This document shows positions 61,191 to 64,000 of a DNA stretch of 64,000 nt, piece by piece. The DNA lies in the NCBI GenBank assembly GCA_023213395.1, contig CM041465.1, forward strand, positions 126,735,741 to 126,799,740, read 5' to 3'. The notes beneath the pieces were generated by a model. The model saw nothing but the letters and a program-made list of their open reading frames with translations. It was not told the DNA's origin and did no database searches. The DNA comes from Cycas panzhihuaensis (taxonomy: Eukaryota > Cycadophyta). A program made the translations under genes and the position numbers. Numbering within the stretch: position 1 is the first letter of the stretch; every line of letters begins with the position of its first letter.

Positions 61191-63165
61191 GGTGATGATG
61201 AAGAAGTAGAAGAGATGATAGAAGTATGTGCCACTAACACGTGTGGTTAGTACACTTAGCATAGCAAGGATGTAGAAATGATTATTATGATGAGAAGTAA
61301 GTAATAATTAACTATTTTTTAACAATTATATAAAAATTAAATATAAGTAATAATGCAAGAATAAGGCCTAATATAGAGTTGATAAAGAGTTGTGATGTGT
61401 CATGCCACTAACCTCTCACTTATGTCCAAATGTAGGTGAGGTTTCGATGACTAAGGCTTCTAGAATACGATTAAGGCCTTCACCTACGATACTTGCACCT
61501 ATGCTTGGTGATGAAATCCAAGTCACAGTGGAGCCTAGGTACTCCCAGTCCTCATCCAGTTCACCAATGAGCAACTATATACCTCCTCCGAAGAGTCAAA
61601 TGGTACTGCGTATCCCACAGCTATGACAGATATTGGACCAGGTTAATTTTAATCTTGCATTAAGGTTTTCAGTTTTCTCGGGTGGTTATCAGGATTATCC
61701 TTGATTGGAGGCTGTAGGTATGGCTAACCTGTCCCTCCACCACTATTCCGGTTAAGACCAGACCCAGTATGAAACTTACACCTCCCTTAGGGCCTAGACT
61801 TCGACCAACTTTGGTATATTTCAACCAAGGCGAGTGTGCGCATAAGTCAAGAACTAGCGGTATAGATCATCTAGATGAGATTCCTTTTAGGAATAGTATA
61901 AGATATTTCTATATAACTAAAAACTGAAATAGAAACTTACCAAATGTGCGTGTTTACTTTCGTGCTTGCTTTATTGTTGTTACTACTTTTGTAATGCTTT
62001 ATTATTGTTACTGCTTTTGTGATGCATTATTGTTGTTGTTACTTTTATGATACTTTATGCTATGTGTGCAAATATAAAAGCATGCTAGATTTAGCAGGGG
62101 AATCAGATGTTACTTCTGATCTAAGGTTTCCTTTACTTTAGTACAATGTTTCCAAATATGATTTTGAAAGTTTTGATATAAAATCCATGATGGGATAAAA
62201 ATCAGATTAACTTGCCACTAAAATAATGATTTTTTTAAATCTATATGCACGCTATTTTGCCCTATTTTGTGATTTTTTCATAAAATTAACAAATAATGAT
62301 AAATGGGTAATTTTTTAGAAATTACAGATATGAAGGCCTAAATGATAAAATCTAAATTTATGACAAAATGAAAGAGTGTTCAGAATGTTATTTTTGATAG
62401 ATTTGTGAAGTCAGATTTCAGAAAAGGTACAAAAACTTTTCTGCTCGAAAAAGCACCAAAGTAAATCATGCCAGATCAACTGTCTCAGAATCTAGACTTC
62501 AATATGTCAAAAGTTAAATTTTAACATATACATTAACTTTTCCTTCTACACCATCTATAAAATTTGCCAAAAAATTACCCGAAATGCCCTTGCAAGGTCC
62601 TTTGTGGGGTTGAGTAGGCAAAATCAGCAACTGTGAGAAAACTGCATAGATCTCACTAATTAGTGGATGAAATTTATCTTAAAATGATCTTAAGACATAA
62701 ATATACCAAATCCCTTAATAAAAATTTTAGATATTTATCTTATAATTGAAGGATTTCATTAGGAAATGTGCTTTAAATCACTTATCCACAAAATTTACCC
62801 TTTTTATCACAGCTAAAACTTACTGTTTCAGGCTAAATCTAAAGTTTCTCCAAAAGAAAAAAATGATCCTCTAGTGAATTTGACATTGCATACCAAATTT
62901 CATCAAATTTTAAGATGGTTGAATTTTTATGAAAATTTAGGCCTTTAATGCTTCGGTCATTCGGTTGAACGGCTTCAAAAACCTGTATTCTTCACCTTTA
63001 AATTTTTTCACACATGTACAAAGTAGTAGCATGCAAAATACTATAATTTTATTCTCTCAAAATATTAAAAAAATAAGGAATGCATTATCAATACATCACA
63101 TTGAAGGTGAAGGAGAGGTAAAATGACTCCATGCAAGTGGAATGGAGTGAATAGATCTGCTTCTA
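61191..63165. other. Long Copia B leader between primer site and gag
   Basis: About 2 kb without a recognised gene, unusually long for a copia leader. The part 61400-61900 is visibly richer in GC than its surroundings; 62030-63060 is very AT-rich. A secondary insertion is possible, but I see no terminal repeats. Confidence 0.5.
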
Positions 63166-63177
63166 GCTCTGATACCA
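63166..63177 (-). promoter_or_regulatory. Copia B primer binding site (initiator tRNA-Met)
   Basis: TGGTATCAGAGC on the minus strand, the standard plant copia primer site complementary to the 3' end of initiator tRNA-Met, two bases from the 5' LTR. Confidence 0.93.
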
Positions 63178-63179
63178 CA

Positions 63180-63490
63180 TGAAGGAATGATGGATCTAGG
63201 AGATAAATCACTCACATGCACACAATGGTAATGGAGAATGAAAAAGAATATAAACAAGATATGAAAGCAAGCTTAGAGATGAGAATGAATAATGACTCCC
63301 TCTTTGAGATTTCACCTTTTATTATTGAGGGTGAGCATTAGAGTTAGGATTTTCCTGCCTAATGACATGAACCTAAAATTACATCTAAATACACATAAAG
63401 TACATTTCATTAAGAGATTAATGCTAATAATATATCCTAAGGTCACATAATTAATCTACACAAATGACCTTGATATATTAACCTCTTTCA
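63180..63490 (-). repeat. Copia B 5' LTR
   Basis: 311 bp, TGAAGG...CTTTCA on the plus strand; matches 55878-56189. Confidence 0.92.
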
Positions 63491-63495
63491 CTTGT
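63491..63495. repeat. Target site duplication of Copia B (right)
   Basis: CTTGT, identical to 55873-55877. Confidence 0.85.
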
Positions 63496-64000
63496 TTGTC
63501 GGAGGGGTCAATCAAATAGGTGTTGGTTAACATATTTTCGATCAGAAGTTCTACATAAATAGAGGTTGAAGAAGATCCTTCTTCATCAATATGATATCAT
63601 TCAAAATTAAAATTTGATACGTAACTGGATCCAAAAGTCTATAGGCTTTACTTTATTCACTGTATCTTACGAAGATGTATTTTTGACTTTTAGGATCAAG
63701 TTTCTTATGTTTTTCTTTGGGAACATGTCCCCATGCAATACTTTCAAAGATTCGTAAATGATTGACTGAGGGTTTTCTTCCAGACCACTTTTGTTCTGGA
63801 GTAACATTTTATAGGCATTTACTAGGTAAGCAGTTTAGAAGATAGTTGGAATAGTTAATTACTTCTATCCACAACTTTAGATTAAGGTTCTTTGTATGTA
63901 ACATGCAATGAATCATCTCAATAAGAGCATGGTTCTTGCATTCAACAACACCATTTTGTCGAGGAGTGTATGCAACAAAATGTTAAAATTAAATTCTGTA
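63496..64000 (-). pseudogene. Copia A integrase part (continues past the window)
   Basis: Minus strand, upstream half of Copia A: region of NGVVE-type motif at the window edge, HCMLHTKNLNLKLW, EQKWSGRKPSVNHLRIFE, AWGHVPKEKHKKLDPKSKIHLRKIQ, then the acidic linker HIDEEGSSST. It carries stops. Copia A gag, protease and 5' LTR should lie to the right of the window. Confidence 0.82.

Larger units (their letters stand above)
55878..63490 (-). mobile_element. Copia B, nested full-length Ty1/copia element
   Basis: 7.6 kb, minus strand, inserted into Copia A. It has both LTRs, a primer site, a polypurine tract, a 5-bp target duplication and the domain order gag-protease-integrase-RT-RNase H typical of Ty1/copia. 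Many stops, mostly at Gln, Trp and Arg codons, make it non-autonomous. The motifs suggest the Tork/Retrofit type, but lineage is an inference. Confidence 0.92.

Noticed and set aside
1-64000. tRNA, rRNA or other structured RNA genes
   Set aside because: I saw no tRNA-like arms or conserved rRNA stretches; the only tRNA-related sequence is the 12-nt primer site of Copia B.

Overview
The window is nuclear plant DNA made almost entirely of retroelement debris. Plant origin is shown by Ty1/copia and Ty3/gypsy LTR elements, a plant mobile domain (PMD, MAIN-like) gene, a primer site matching the plant initiator tRNA-Met, and a plant-type LAMMER (AFC/CLK) kinase. A seed plant is likely; I cannot name the species. 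I see no intact host gene, no rRNA or tRNA gene and no CRISPR array.

Region 1 (1-52646) is a tandem array of ten units (U1-U10). A complete unit is about 4.9 kb. In plus-strand order it holds: a head of about 150 bp; the tail of a LAMMER kinase gene (3' UTR plus the last ~27 codons, minus strand); a Ty1/copia fragment (minus strand; read 5'-3' as gag tail, protease, GAG-pre-integrase, integrase, start of reverse transcriptase); and a plus-strand gag-like pseudogene with two zinc knuckles. U4 and U5 are cut to about 1.66 kb, and U3 and U9 carry internal deletions. The units form two subfamilies. Type A (U1, left part of U2, U9, U10) is tied to extra kinase sequence; type B (right part of U2, U3-U8) is not. 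All units share the same stop codon in integrase, so the unit was already dead when it was amplified.

U2 and U10 each carry an almost complete intronless kinase copy (7633-8805 and 51196-52366), with different disabling lesions. U1 and U9 carry only its 3' part.

Region 2 (about 9087-19636) lies inside U2 and is GC-richer. It is bounded by two long, strongly diverged LTR-like repeats (about 9.1-11.4 kb and 16.9-19.6 kb). Between them are a broken gypsy integrase (+), a PMD gene on the opposite strand with a canonical in-frame intron, hairpin-rich blocks, and an uninterrupted RNase H domain (+) downstream of integrase.

Region 3 (52647-64000) starts with unassigned sequence and a possible gypsy integrase remnant. 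It continues with Copia A (minus strand; 3' LTR at 53580-54023), which runs off the right edge. Copia A is split by Copia B (55878-63490, minus strand), which has 311-312 bp LTRs, an initiator-Met primer site, a polypurine tract and a CTTGT target duplication. Both elements are pseudogenised.

No set of genes here works together as a pathway. The unusual features are the kinase/copia chimera spread as a tandem array, and the spliced antisense PMD gene inside an LTR-like element.
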